Origin: Casuarius casuarius | Lineage: Eukaryota > Chordata > Aves > Casuariiformes > Casuariidae | DNA length: 64,000 nucleotides | Assembly: GCA_003342895.1 (NCBI GenBank) | Contig: PTFA01000486.1 | Location: 227,921 to 291,920 of the forward strand | Direction of reading: 5' to 3' | In this document: piece after piece, positions 13,615-24,468 of the stretch | How positions within the stretch are numbered: position 1 is the stretch's first letter | How the letters are laid out: every line of letters begins with the position of its first letter | Made by a program: the position numbers and the translations under genes | Notes under the pieces: model-generated | Seen by the model: the letters and a program-made list of their open reading frames with translations, nothing else | Told to the model about the DNA's origin: nothing | Databases searched by the model: none

Positions 13615-15395
13615 GTAAGTGATCTTTCTAATGGGAGCCTGACTCTGTAGTGAGACGAGAGATTTTGGATCAAGTCCTTCNCCTGAATGTGCAGTTGCAG
13701 AGTGAAGTTCTGCGGAAGCTGGAAATCAGTGTTAGGAAATCTTTTGTCAGAGGGGCTCAACTTCTGTGAATTCAAGAGGAGCTGCTGGAGAGATCTGCTT
13801 AGACTCCTGCTTTGAACATTAGCAGTAACTTTTCCACTGGTATTTGCTAATGCTTTGTTTATTTTTGTGTACCTCTCATTTTAAAGTTCCCTTTCATAAA
13901 AGGAGTTATTTAATCTTTTTAAAAGGACTGCTAAATTAGTTTTGTGCTTACTGCACACTCTGCTGCATGCAATACTGAGGCCTGCCTTTTGTCCCTGAAA
14001 CCACTTCACTTAAATGGAGATATAAAGATCAGGGAAGGACTGAAAGATTTGCTCTTCTGAAGTACTGTTCAGCTACAGAAAGATTTATATTAAGCTAACT
14101 TACTGCTTCCAAAGTAATTACCAGCATTAAAATGGTTATTACTTAAGGAGAAATGATGTTTTTCTCACCTGGTTTGTTACATGTTTGAAAATAGCAGTTT
14201 TCACACAAGTTTCTGCCAAAAGATTTAATATATCATCTCAGACTGTGACCAGCAACAGTCATTTTAAATGAAAGTGAAAAGGTTTTTGTTTAGGTAAGTT
14301 ACATGTTCTTCATAGTGAAAATTTTTTCCTAACCCACATTGCTCAGAGGTTGACATACTCTGAACTATAAGAGTTCATAACTTTCAGAAATCTTCTGTTT
14401 GATTTTTAAGGCTTTATTTTCATAACTCTAGAAGTTTCTATTTGCCACATAATTGTTCCTAACATAATTGTTTTTTGCAATTATAAAAATATAGATTAAA
14501 GGATAGTTACAGTTTCGAAGTCACCAGGTTGCAAAGAGGAATTTTTTTTCCTTTGGAATTTTGCATTTTAAAAGACTTTTTTTTTTTTTTTTTTTTTTTT
14601 TAAATCCAGATTCTAGGTAGAGCAGGTTTTTTTTTTATCACTGATTCTTGCAGGCTGTCTGCAGCTAGGCTTGGTTGAAGATGAGTTTGAAAAGGCTACT
14701 TACATACTCCTGGAATATAAATTAATCTTTAACTTCTCCAAGTTACATTTGTGATATCCTTTCCTATCTTCTCAGAACAGTCAAAATGTCACAAATAATC
14801 CCCATATTGTTGTGGAATAACATCTGATATTCTAGATAAATCTGACAGGTTCAGATTTCCAAAACCTCTCCTAAACCTCCATTCCACAAATAGCTGTATG
14901 CTGAGATGAAGTGTAGACAAATATACAGTTGAACCTAAATATCACTTTCTAATAGGAACTGCTGAGGGATGTGTGCTAAATCTTCTCATAGCAACTATAG
15001 GCCACATTTCAGATTTGGAGACTGAATGGATCCTATGCAATGGTTTCCATGGCTGCACAGGGTTTAATGAACCCAACAGCATTAATACTCTAGTATGTAA
15101 TATAATAACTTGTACAAAGGCAATTTNTTCCTCTTTATTTCCTATCATAAATTATTGTTGTGTAAATGATTGAATAAAGTTAGAATGTTAAAGTCATTAT
15201 ATTAAAACTTAACATGTTGAGATTATTTTGTCCTTCAGCAGGAGAATTTGTCCAAAAATGATAGCATGAGCTCAAGCCTGCAGTACTTATGTGAGCAAAA
15301 TTTCAGGTGGCCCCTGACTCAACGCTGTAGGATTTGGTGGGTCATATAATAATTTTTTTTCTTNACTAGCTCGTTAGTGCCATGTGTCTTAATAG
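13615..15395 (+). other. FREM1: FREM1 intron
   Basis: This intron has a GTAAGT donor and a weakly defined AATAG acceptor. Its only notable content is a 25-base T run at 14577-14601 and a shorter one near 14628. Small open frames at 14.95-15.17 kb on both strands match nothing I know. Confidence 0.6.
14577..14601. repeat. Poly-T tract, about 25 bases
   Basis: An uninterrupted T homopolymer lies in the first recognised intron. No adjoining SINE or LINE sequence is recognisable, so it is not assigned to a retroelement. Confidence 0.8.
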
Positions 15396-15489
15396 AAGCT
15401 GACTACCACTTCTTGCCCAATGAAGTCAAGTCTACTCACAGTGGCTGACCACGGTTGGAAGAAGACAGGGTGAGGCTGAGAATTTACAG
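15396..15489 (+). pseudogene. FREM1: FREM1 exon with in-frame stop (TGA for Cys)
   Basis: The frame reads ADYHFLPNEVKSTHSG, stop, PRLEEDRVRLRIYR, matching the mammalian exon that continues directly from KLTPQ (FDCHFLPNEVKYVHNG, Cys, PILDEDTVKLRLYR). The TGA at 15446-15448 replaces the cysteine codon of the NGCP motif, a single base substitution from TGC. The donor is AG|GTAAGA in phase 2, and the next exon supplies the G of the Arg codon, as expected. With the acceptor at 15394-15395 the exon is 94 nt, one base short of the length its phases require (3n+2), so there is probably also a 1-nt loss near its start. A stop this early would remove nearly the whole protein. Confidence 0.85.
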
Positions 15490-16633
15490 GTAAGAGCTCA
15501 GTTGTGATGATGTGACATACCTTTTAAGCACAGTAGGTTATGCTGGGTCAATCAAAAATAATTTTTAAGGAAAAGCCTCCTTTTGTGTTTTAATACTGAG
15601 GTGGAGGGGCTTATCATCATTGTTATCTAGAATTTTCAAAAGCTCTGCCTCTGTTAGAAGTTGTCAGCAACCTCATTTCTCATGTTCTTCTGAAAATCGG
15701 GGCTGTTAATTGTGGTAGTTATTAGGAAAAGAGCACTTCATAATTATGCCTTAGCCAACAGTCACAGAAAATCCCTCAATAAATTTTGACGTGCCTGGGT
15801 AGTTGCACTTGACTGTGGCATTCGTATAACTTAAAAATACAAGTGCTTAGGCTACATTAATGATTCCTTTTAAAATGCTGGTAATTTGCAGATGCTGTTT
15901 TAATACCGGGATAAGCCAGGACTGAATGAGAGGTAGGATCATAGACAAACCTTGCTGTGGGGAAGACAGGCCTCAGGTAACTGTCCATTCAATTTACAGG
16001 TGAAAGAAACGTTCTACTNGATCTGTCTGACGTTTGCAGTCTGAGTACAGCATACTGGTGTATAGAGCCCTGTCTCAAGCAGGGGGCATAAGTATCCATT
16101 CAAGTAGTGTAGAATAAAATATGCAGAGGCCTTAAGAGAGCTCTTCAGAAACACAACAGAGAGAAAAAGAAACTGTCTAAATTTTGGGTGACTTTGGTAT
16201 TTATAACCATTAGCTGCTATTGAGATGTAATCAGTGTTGGGTTCTGGCCTCTGCTCTACAACTGAATGCTTATGAGAGTGCGCAGAGCTCTCTAAGCCTT
16301 CCAGTGATTAATCTGAAGTGTTTATTATCTGGCTCACAGATGTGTATTAAAGTACTGTTTACAGAGAAGAGCTCAATGTGCAGAAAGGTTAAATTCTTAG
16401 CTTGTGTAAACTGTTGTTTTCCCACTGAAATCAACAAAGTAGCATTGTGACTTACCCTAGCAGAGGATCTGGTCTCTAATGAATGTGCAATGTATTGTTC
16501 TTGGCTGCTTCTATGAATATTTCAGAATGTGCTGAAGTCNGACTCTGAATGCATTCATTCATAGACCACTGTATAAATGATCAAAGGAAAGGCTATTTCT
16601 TGATCTTGTATATAATAAATCCTTTGCTTGCAG
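15490..16633 (+). other. FREM1: FREM1 intron
   Basis: This intron runs from GTAAGA to TTGCTTGCAG. It has AT-rich unique-looking sequence with no gene, RNA or repeat I can support. Confidence 0.65.
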
Positions 16634-16890
16634 GTTTACTGAACTGGATGCCATCATAGAAATGCTTGTTTTTCACATACAGATCAGGAACCTGAGTAAA
16701 GTATTACTTGCTTTGGACAAAGGACAAATGTCTCTGGAGGTTCCTGAATTGCTTAGTATATCTAACTGAGCGGGCAGAAGCGTCTTAACTTTTGCATGCA
16801 GAGGTGCTNGGCCAGGTACAGTCTGCACTGTGCGGATCAGGTCTTTGGAGACACTGCTTTCAGCTTTAGGCAAATAGCAGAGGAGAAGGA
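16634..16890 (+). pseudogene. FREM1: FREM1 N-terminal domain exon with stop and frameshift
   Basis: The segment begins after a good acceptor (GCTTGCAG) with the G that completes the split Arg codon, then reads FTELDAIIEMLVFHIQ, and later MSLEVPELLSIS. The mammalian exon has FTERDTFIETFILWVY and NVLEVPEFNGLS at these places. The frame stops at TGA 16767-16769, just after the LEVPE motif. The match resumes in another frame (QKRLNFCMQRC against a KNLLRFDYDR-like stretch), so bases have been lost or gained near 16760. Identity is low outside the anchors, and the 3' border is not defined because I see no convincing donor. The end coordinate is approximate. Confidence 0.65.
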
Positions 16891-18390
16891 GACATTTACC
16901 TGAATATCTGAAAAATATGAGTAGAAGGAAAGGTGACTAATTTTAACAATTTTAACAAGCTATGTATGTTGGGAGAAGCTTACTTTTCGATCTTAAACTA
17001 TTCTAAAAACATTGCATAGAATTTTAAAAGGGTTTATGTTTTTTTACACTTCCATCTAGTTTTGTTTTGCATCTTGTAGGTTTCTTTACAGAACAGTAGT
17101 AAATCCTCAGGGCAAAAATAATGTGAAAGAGGTTTCTGAGTCATAAAACAATTACAGAATTCTCCTTAGACAGTAGAGTCTTTTGCCAGCCAACCAAGTA
17201 GTTATATTCACATAAGAGTTGTTTAAAGACAACATTTGCTAAAGGTGGTTACATCCTGGACCTTTAAAAAAGGAGGCATTCTTCAGGACTTCTTTTGGTT
17301 TTGTGAAGAAACTCCATGCCACTTGTTGCTCTGCAGAATAAAATCTAGCAACATTCCTCCAAGTCAACGGAATTTTAGCATCTAGGGTTAAAATGCAAGA
17401 AAGTACTATCATCCAGTGGTCTTCTAGGCTGCATAAGTACTCTGAGAGAATTAGTTATTGTGAATGGGCAATCAGTCTCCCATTACGGAATGATAATCTT
17501 TTACAATGTGGTGATAACACAAATCCGGTGGATGTTTCATGTGCACATACACTGGCAACTTTTGCTGAGAGGAGATCTTCTATTTAAACAAAATCTAGTC
17601 GGCTAAAAGCACTCCACAAATATTACTACACAAAACAGTACATTTCAAAGAAAAATTGGTTCTTGATGAAAATGTATACACTTTGCTTAAACTTAAGGTG
17701 GAAATTGACTTGGAGAAGGTTTGGGGTGGGAAGGGAAGGGGAAAAGTTCAGTTCCTTTTTGTTTTCTGGCTTGTAATTTTGAAAAAGTTTTCCTCTCCAT
17801 TATTGCTACTCTAATCTTGCACCTTTTCCTAGGTAAAATAAAGATGATAAGCAACATAGGAATGAGAAAAATATACATATATGCCTTAAAATCTGCCAGT
17901 TCAGGGGCTGGCTGCACACATTTTTTGTATCTTAGTGTTCTTGACTCTAACATTTCTACTCCAAAGGTCAAATCATTCTGTCAACATCTTGGTCTGGAAG
18001 AACCTAAAGCTAGGATAGTTCTGATATGCAGCAAGTAGGCTGGCTAAATTGGGAAAGCTGACATTCTCCCTGGCCTGCTACAGATCTGACCTCTGCAAGA
18101 ATTCCCTTGACAAAATAAATTGTTGTGGAATTAGACTCAGCATTTACTTGTGTGTTAACAGGATAGTTCCTCCAGGCTCAAATAAATATTATTAAAAACT
18201 CCCTTCCCCAAATTAACTGCTTAAATTGGATGTGAGAGAAGATTTCACATCTTGTATTTTGCTGTATACCTCTTTGTGAAGAGGAGTACAAATCCTAATG
18301 GTCAATCTTAATTGTTGTAATATATATGTTTATTATTTGGCTTAACCTGTTAGAAAGGCAGTTGTGTTCTCTTCTTTGGATACTCTACAG
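16891..18390 (+). other. FREM1: Intron region where several FREM1 exons are expected but not found
   Basis: In mammals, roughly two hundred residues separate the LEVPE exon from the VVDNDD exon. They include the end of the N-terminal domain and most of the first CSPG repeat. Within these 1.5 kb I find no convincing remnant. An open frame at 17.72-18.04 kb contains SVLDSNISTPK, vaguely like SVLDCEEDETPK of FREM1, but the flanks do not follow. The segment is otherwise AT-rich with a purine-rich patch near 17.72-17.75 kb. Confidence 0.5.
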
Positions 18391-18469
18391 ATTGTTGATA
18401 ATGATAACCTGGATGCTCTGCAGCCCTTGGTGTTGCAAGATCACCAACATGGATGGATCACAGTGCAGG
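18391..18469 (+). CDS. FREM1: FREM1 exon, end of a CSPG repeat (frame open)
   Basis: A 79-nt exon lies between TACTCTACAG and a G|GTATGT donor. It reads IVDNDNLDALQPLVLQ, then DHQHGWITVQ, against the mammalian FQVVDNDDIGAVRLV and LQHGWLTLRG. It ends in phase 1, and its last G joins the first two bases of the next exon to make Gly, giving the conserved Gly-Gly-Lys junction. Length and phase appear normal and there is no lesion. VDNDD and QHG are standard landmarks of this repeat family. Confidence 0.85.
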
Positions 18470-18922
18470 GTATGTTGTATCAGATGTGAGTTAAACTATG
18501 GGATGCAATCCAATGCCTGCAAAATGTAAGAATGATGTCTCTTGCAAAACTTATTTCCATAATTTTCCTAAGGAAGATTTGATATCTATTTCATGTATTC
18601 TGGAAAAAATAACAGAAGACCTTTTGGAAATAAAGGGGATTTTCTTATGATTTGCAATTTCTGCAGTGAGAATATGCAGACTTCAGGANGGTTACTCCAA
18701 ACAGTCCAATGTATATCTGAGGCTGAAACAATAATCATGTCACTTCTTTGGAACCTGAGCTAAAGCTCACTGAAGTGAATGAAAAAGCTCCTGTTGGTTT
18801 TAAGTCTAGCCTTTACACAGTGAACAGAAGACTTGTGTCTTATCTGCTTACATGTGAAAATGTTATTGATAATTTAAGTTGATAGAGCACATGGTAACTT
18901 TCTTCCTGCATTTATACAACAG
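18470..18922 (+). other. FREM1: FREM1 intron
   Basis: A short intron (453 nt) with GTATGT donor and TTTATACAACAG acceptor. Nothing else is recognised in it. Confidence 0.75.
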
Positions 18923-19267
18923 GAGGCAAAAGCTTCAAGTGCACAGTTAAAAACATCAAGGATGCAGTTGTCTATTACAAGCATGATGATAGTGACATAA
19001 CCAAGGATTACGCTGTTTTAAGAATATTTGATGGAAGGCACAGTCTTGGGCATGAGTCTCCTGTTAACCTCCTGCCTAAAGATGACAGCCCTCCATTCCT
19101 GGTGATCAGTATCAACTTCAAGCCTGCAGAAGGGGAGATGGTCCTTACTGAAAAACATGCGTTGATGTCTTCTGATTTTGATTCAAGTGATGATTACATG
19201 CTCTTCAAAATAACCAAGCCAATGAGTGCTGGAGAGGTTATCAGGAAATCCATTCCGGATGGGCCAG
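18923..19267 (+). CDS. FREM1: FREM1 exon spanning a CSPG repeat junction (frame open)
   Basis: A 345-nt exon, phase 1 to phase 1, open throughout. Landmarks in order are GGKSFKCTV, YYKHDDSDITKDYAVLRIF, DGRHSLGHESPVN, LLPKDDSPPFLV, then SSDFDSSDDYMLFKITKP. Mammalian FREM1 has GGKGFLFTV, YHHDDSDSTKDFVVFRIF, DGHHSIRHKFPIN, VLPKDDSPPFLI and ASDVDASDDYIFFNITKP. The HDDSD, DG and PKDDSPP blocks are the conserved end of one CSPG repeat and start of the next. The donor is CCAG|GTAGGA. This is one of the best-preserved exons and fixes the identity of the locus. Confidence 0.93.
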
Positions 19268-20715
19268 GTAGGATATATTGCTTGATGACTGAGTGAGTAA
19301 CATTTTGGAGGGTGGGAGTAAGTTATCTATACCAGCTAATGGTGTATTAATGGTTACTATTCCCAGTGGTATGATAAATGAGGCTACCATGGGCTGGAAT
19401 TAAGAGGACTAAAGAGAAAAGAAAAATGGTGGATTATTACTGAAAATTATTTGTGTTGTATTTTGTATTTTAAGGTATCCTTGTATCAAAATTCTTGCAA
19501 AGGGATCTCCTCTATGGCCTAGTTTTGTTATCATCATTTTGGAGAGGAGATTTTTCAGGACTCATCTGAGTTCATTTTATCTGATAGTTAAGAACCTCCT
19601 AATCTTTTAGACACTCAAGTAAGTACAGCCCTATTCTTAAAGATGACATAGCCTTCAACAGAGATGAAGACCCTGAAGAAGAATATTGCATAGCAGGAAA
19701 TTGTGCAGAGATAAGACCGAGGGAGCTACTCATTTATGATAAAAATAACATGATGCTTCATATGTCCAATTCCTGTTTTACACTACAGTGACTTAATAAA
19801 AATCAATGAAGTTGCTCTGGATTTTCACCAGTAGTAAAAGAAGTGAGGGAAAAAGCAAAAAGATACTGTCTGATTTTTTTCTTTCTTTCTTTTGATATGC
19901 TGATTCAGACTGTTTTATCTTCAGGACACTGAAGAAAGTATAAAAAATGAATAGAAATTTCAAGCCACTGGAAAGCACAGCATCGAAAGAGGATTATTAT
20001 GAATTGATGAGCCTAGAGTTGAACTGGTAGCAGCACANTAGAATTTGCTGTCAGTCAGTGGTCAGGTTCCCTACTCTAGATCTCCAGATGCTTCAATCAT
20101 CTTCTAGACTGCAACGATTTACTTTACACCAGTGGAAGACTAATTGCCAGAGGAAGTTCCTGCAACTATACATCAACCTGTTGTTGAAGTAACTTGCACA
20201 ATTCTCAAGGCATCACCTGCGCTTTACAGACACTAAGTCTCCAGATAATTAACTTATGTACACTGTTACTAAACCATGTTTTTCTCCCACTTCTCCCAGG
20301 TATTTATGAAGCTGTCTAGCTAAATTAGACTTTATAAATAAGCTGATAGGGAAAAGACTTAACTTGTATTTCTCTCTCTTACAGATTTAATGATGAGGGG
20401 AAGCTAATTTTCAGAGAGCTTAAAAAATTAAAAACATAAAATAAAAAATCCAGCTACTCCTGAAAGGATATCCTTCACTCAGGTAAACAAATAGAGCATC
20501 TTGCATCATTGGTTATCATGTTTTAGTTTAGTTTCTTTAAATCTCTGCTTTCATGAACACATGTCGGGAGGAGCAAAAGAACAAATCAACACTTACCAAA
20601 ATCTAAATTAAAATACACCAAATGAGCACAAAGGAGAGAGGTAGGCCTGGGCAAAAGTCTGGCATGCNCCTTCTCAATCCCACGTCAGACCATTTTAAGA
20701 GGAAGTTCAATTGTG
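19268..20715 (+). other. FREM1: FREM1 intron
   Basis: AT-rich sequence. A splice-like TCTCTCTTACAG at about 20.38 kb is followed by a short open run that does not match FREM1. No repeat or RNA gene is recognised. Confidence 0.55.
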
Positions 20716-20820
20716 AGTGAAAGTTACACAGCCCCTCTGCAGAGGACAATGTTTCATCAGTACCTGTACTTTGATGCCTTCTCTGTGATCCTGGAAACAA
20801 ATCAAACTATGGCAAAATAG
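20716..20820 (+). pseudogene. FREM1: FREM1 exon remnant (LQR..F motif) ending in a stop
   Basis: The frame reads SYTAPLQRTMFHQYLYF, then DAFSVILETNQTMAK and TAG at 20818-20820. In mammalian FREM1 the exon following the GPG end of the previous one reads GYPVHGFLQRDLFNGIIYY, then a GGEIFEDSFQFVLWDS stretch. The LQR, F and Y residues and the D-F/L pattern agree, but several residues corresponding to RHFGGEIFE are absent and the frame closes within the repeat. No clear acceptor or donor remains. This is a remnant call supported by position between two firm exons. Confidence 0.5.
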
Positions 20821-21171
20821 GGCCAAAATCTCTGATTTTCTGGGTATTTCACCAGCACTGAAATTTGTTCTGCCTGAGCTACGGTCCTTCCCAACAATGT
20901 AAGCATTTTGCTTTTCGATAACAGATGAGCTACATATTTCAAAGACCTGCAAGAGCTCCTCTGTGTATGTTCATTGTTGTAAACAGTGACAGTTGTGCTC
21001 ACTCACAGTTCTATCAGGAGAAGGAGATTTGTGGTTTATATGCTAAATGAGTCAAGTCTCACATCTCACATTGTGCTCTTGATTCACATCTCACATTGAG
21101 CTCTTAATTCATAGGCTAGAAAATTAAAATGGTGAGCTGTACATGATGCTGTTGCTTCTGTTCCCTGCCAG
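20821..21171 (+). other. FREM1: Inter-exon segment; an expected FREM1 exon is not recognisable
   Basis: About ninety residues of FREM1 (the HITPVDDQ to SFTQ part of the protein) should be encoded between the flanking segments, but I see only a faint possible trace (MSYIFQRP near 20.93 kb). The stretch contains a 25-bp tandem duplication at 21059-21108. Deletion or complete decay of the exon is the likely reading. Confidence 0.4.
21059..21108. repeat. 25-bp tandem duplication, two copies
   Basis: Two adjacent copies both begin TCACATCTCACATTG and end in GCTCTTGAT or GCTCTTAAT. They differ at two positions, so the duplication is fairly recent. It lies in the segment where a FREM1 exon is missing. 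Confidence 0.85.
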
Positions 21172-21331
21172 CATGCCGTAACACAACTGGAAGTGGCTCA
21201 CACGCCTCCACGGAGAGAGCTTGGCTCAGGCGCGTGCTTTGTACAGTTTCAGTTTTTGGTCAGTCACCGGGAGGGAGGTGTGGTGGCTGGACAACATCAC
21301 AGCAATAGCAGTGGATGGTAAAGCACCCAAG
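21172..21331 (+). pseudogene. FREM1: FREM1 exon with a small frameshifting deletion
   Basis: The acceptor is TTCCCTGCCAG. The first 120 nt read HAVTQLEVAHTPPRRELG, then ACFVQFQFLVSHREGGVVAG. Mammalian FREM1 has HAVNYMKVAYMPPMQDIG, then [21 protein letters not shown]. After a single extra base (21292) the match continues in the next frame as NITAIAVDGKAPK, against NITILPVDNQVPE. The three residues expected between the two parts (nine bases) are replaced by one base, an apparent 8-nt deletion. The exon ends in phase 0 before GTATTT. The alignment is gap-free on both sides of the lesion, which makes the call strong. Confidence 0.85.
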
Positions 21332-24243
21332 GTATTTTTGAAGGATCCTAAATGCTGATAGATGATTCCTTCCTAATGACTTTATACCTGACTCCACGGT
21401 TGCAGATAGGGAGACTTGAAAGACTTAAGTCAATGGCAGGAAAGTTCACTGCATGAATTGTTTTCAACCTTACTGAAATCTTTTTATCATGTTACTTTAA
21501 AAATTCAGACTTGTCAGTTCCTTTGCTTGTATAAGAACCTAAGCACCTTGTTCCATGCATTTACCCCTGACTTTTTTCTGTGGTTTCAAATCCTCTTGTG
21601 TTGTACTGCTTGGTAAACAAAGTCCTGCCAAAGTCAGAGCAGGATGCTTGCGTTCCTTGAAAGTAGCCATGCATTTTCTACATAAATGAGGTTATTCAAT
21701 GAATTTATTCAATGTGAGGTTTTTATGTGCACATATTCTTTAAGTGTTTTAGTAAATACTAAAATGCCAGCTATGTTAAGAGCATCAGCAAACTTTGTGA
21801 CAGTATTAAATGAATATTTGTGGAAAGCGAATTTTAAGTATGCTACGTAAAACTTATCTTATAGCTATATTCTTCAGGTAAATGGCTAAATTCTGCCCTG
21901 AGGCCAATTTGTCTAGGACAGTAGAAAAGTCAAAAAGAAGTGACAGTGAATTTTAGTGAACAACTTAATAACAAACATGTGGGAGGATTATTTGGCAAAT
22001 GATGATATACAGTTGAAGCTTTAGTGTCTTTTGAGAAACTTCATTTCTTCCCATAAGAAATTGTTTATGGCAAGAAAAAAAGAAGAACCTATTACATTTT
22101 TCAAGTATCTCTAGAAATTTGAGAGATTTGTGTCAGATTCTAATTAGAAAATGATTGCCAATAGCATTCCCCAAATAACAATAAAACCTTGGTAAGAANA
22201 AAACAATCCTGATGTTTTATTAATCAGCTGAGTAGCTTTAGTTTCTGTACTTTTTTTTGGAGGACTTTTTTTTAACTTTGAGCCCATTTTCACTTCTTTA
22301 AAAGAATTGTTATTCATCTAAAGTGCATTTTTTCTTGGGCTTGTTTTTTGATCTTTCTCTCAAAGTCACTCTTCAGCTATGCACTTCTGACTATTAGCCC
22401 TGTGGAGATGAGTGAGCTTGTTTTCAGCAGTCTTTAGCCAGGAGAACACCCCACCCACCTCCTGGTTTTAAAGTCAGTGGGAGAAGCATCTCTGTACTCT
22501 TGTACTAGAGGAGTTACCTAAGTTCTGACTCAGCAGCCTTGGACAAAAGCAGGTAGCCCTTTCCTTTTTTCCTTTTTTTTTTTTTTTTCCTCTCCCCCCC
22601 CCCATGTTTCAAGCCAGGAGGGAGGCTTTTCACCTTCTAAAGATAACTTTCTTCATAAGCTTCCTTATACCCCTGTGGATATTCTGTGGTTTTCCAAGGG
22701 CCCCATGCTATCCTAGTATCTCATAGAAGATGACAGTGTAGGGATATAGAGGTGGGAGACCTTTCTGAGGCAGGCAGATTAAGAAAGCACTACTTTCTCG
22801 CAGGAGTCAGAGGCTGAGAGAGATGAACTAAACAGTACTTAATCTACAGTTTTACTCAATGGAATGGACTAAATTGTATGAGCAGTGTGATGGAAAGAAA
22901 TATATTCTTAAACTAGTTTTCTATTTGCTGCTTTGATTCATGATGGCAGGTCAAAAATNTTATGGCTCAGCTGGTAGTTTGAATGATTCTTCATCAAATT
23001 TTAGTCCTGCAAAATGGACTACATCCTTTTTAGTACAAGCTTTTCATCAGAGAACTAGAAATAACGGTTACTTGTGCCAGTTAGACTTTGGACAGCCCTG
23101 TTAAGCTCTAAAAAAGGGAATATCAGAGCCTTTGGATCTACTGACATGCTTTTCAAGCTTATAAACCCTTCCTGAGGAACACAATAAACAGTGTTTTCTC
23201 CCAAGTCCCCTTTTTCCTGATGATCCAGTCTCTCTGAAACTGCTCTACAGAGAAGGGTAAATTTCAAAAATAAGAATGTGTTTTATTTCATTGGGTTGCT
23301 GTTATTCTGCTGTCAAGTTGTTGCAGTGCAAAAACTTCCTGTACAACAGACAGAAGGGACAAAAATAACATAAATAATGTTCCTATAGATTGTGTAGGGT
23401 AGAATGTGGGTGGAGGGAGGGTACTTTGGTTCCAAAAGCACACGCTACTCTTGCTTTGCTTCAAGGGGCCTCTTTCAGCTCCAAATAACAGGCAGTAGCC
23501 TTTATTGCCTCCCTAGGCCAGGCACGGAGAACATCTCCACACCTCTTGATAACNGCAGAGCAGGCACGCGGTGGTCTGTCCCGGAGAAGGCATAGGCTGC
23601 AGGTGGGAGGTTTGTTGCCTTTGCACAGAGATGCCTCTCTGTTTTCAAGTCACTGTGAGTTTGGGGTCTTTCCGGCTGCAGTGAAATAGAAGCCTGCTTA
23701 ATGCTCCCATGAGGATCTGAAAGGTTTTTCTTAGTAGGCCCTCTAATTACAGGAAAACTGGTATACATGGATCTAGTTACCAAGCAAAGGCTGGGTGAGC
23801 TAGTTAAAAAAAAAAAAACCCAAAAAACAAAAACAAAAAACCCTCCCTCAAAAAACCCTCCTGTCAGATTCTGTTTCCATTTTGCATCACGCCTAGCAGA
23901 GCTTCTTTGAAGTTCAGAAAGTTTTCTCCCAGACCTCTTTGGCATGGGGCAGGTCCTGGTCTTTTCTTCCTCTGGACTGTGGTGCTTGGTATCCTCTTTA
24001 GATAAATACCTACTATGTTTCCATTGCTTTATCATTTCTTACCTGGGCTTTAATTTCTGGTGGTACTAACCCAGAGAAAAGACAAGGGGCTTCTGCCAGC
24101 TGAGCAGAGTGGCCCACAACGGTGCTTTGGGCCATGGCATGGAGCAACCCCCCTGGCTCTCCGCTGCTATTTGTCCCGTGAATGTTATTTAGCTATTCCT
24201 TTATAGTGCCCTGATGCACCTTTGGATTTTATCAACGTTTCAG
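21332..24243 (+). other. FREM1: FREM1 intron
   Basis: A 2.9-kb intron. It contains a T-run then C-run at about 22570-22602 and A-rich low complexity at 23807-23850. An open frame of 177 codons on the minus strand at 23502-24035 reads through the A-rich tract and resembles no protein I know. No transposable element is recognised. Confidence 0.6.
22570..22602. repeat. Low-complexity T-run and C-run
   Basis: A long T stretch is followed by CCTCT and a C homopolymer. It is a simple-sequence tract with no gene content and a possible source of length error. Confidence 0.75.
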
Positions 24244-24303
24244 GTTTTTACCAATCATCTAAAAATGGAGGAGATTTTCACCAATCATCTAAGAACGGAA
24301 GAA
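24244..24303. repeat. 30-bp tandem duplication inside an exon
   Basis: Two 30-bp copies share CCAATCATCTAA and adjoining bases at exactly 30-bp spacing (24251 and 24281) and differ at several other positions. The length is a multiple of three, so the frame continues. Divergence of the copies shows it is not an assembly stutter. Confidence 0.85.
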
Positions 24304-24468
24304 GCTCCTAGTTCCCTCAACATTGGAGAGCATCTAGTGGTAACGTTCCTGTACACCAAATATAATGAGCTTCAAATGCAGCTTAAGAAACCTCCTCTGC
24401 ATAGGCTCATTGAACTGCATGGATTTGTCATGGTGGAAGGAGATATGTTTAGATCAGTTGATGCATTT
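24244..24468 (+). CDS. FREM1: FREM1 exon with in-frame 30-bp internal duplication
   Basis: A 225-nt segment, phase 0 to phase 0, after CAACGTTTCAG. It reads VFTNHLKMEEIFTNHLRTEE, then SLNIGEHLVVTFLYTKY and LKKPPLHRLIELHGF. The mammalian exon has AFTNPLKVTEGG, then STEHILISDADTKL and LRELPLHGRVELNGF. The FTNHL block is present twice (24244-24273 and 24274-24303), an in-frame gain of ten residues absent from mammals. The DADT-like acidic motif typical of CSPG repeats is lost. The donor is poor (TTT|GTN with an N at +3). The frame is open but the sequence is strongly diverged, consistent with relaxed selection. Confidence 0.8.

Noticed and set aside
17721..18038. SVLDSNISTPK, resembling a piece of the missing FREM1 N-terminal exons
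   Set aside because: Only a few residues agree, the flanking sequence does not follow, and there are no matching splice phases.
23502..24035. 177-codon open frame on the - strand
   Set aside because: It reads through an A-rich low-complexity tract (a phenylalanine/valine-rich run) and contains an N. There is no recognisable domain.
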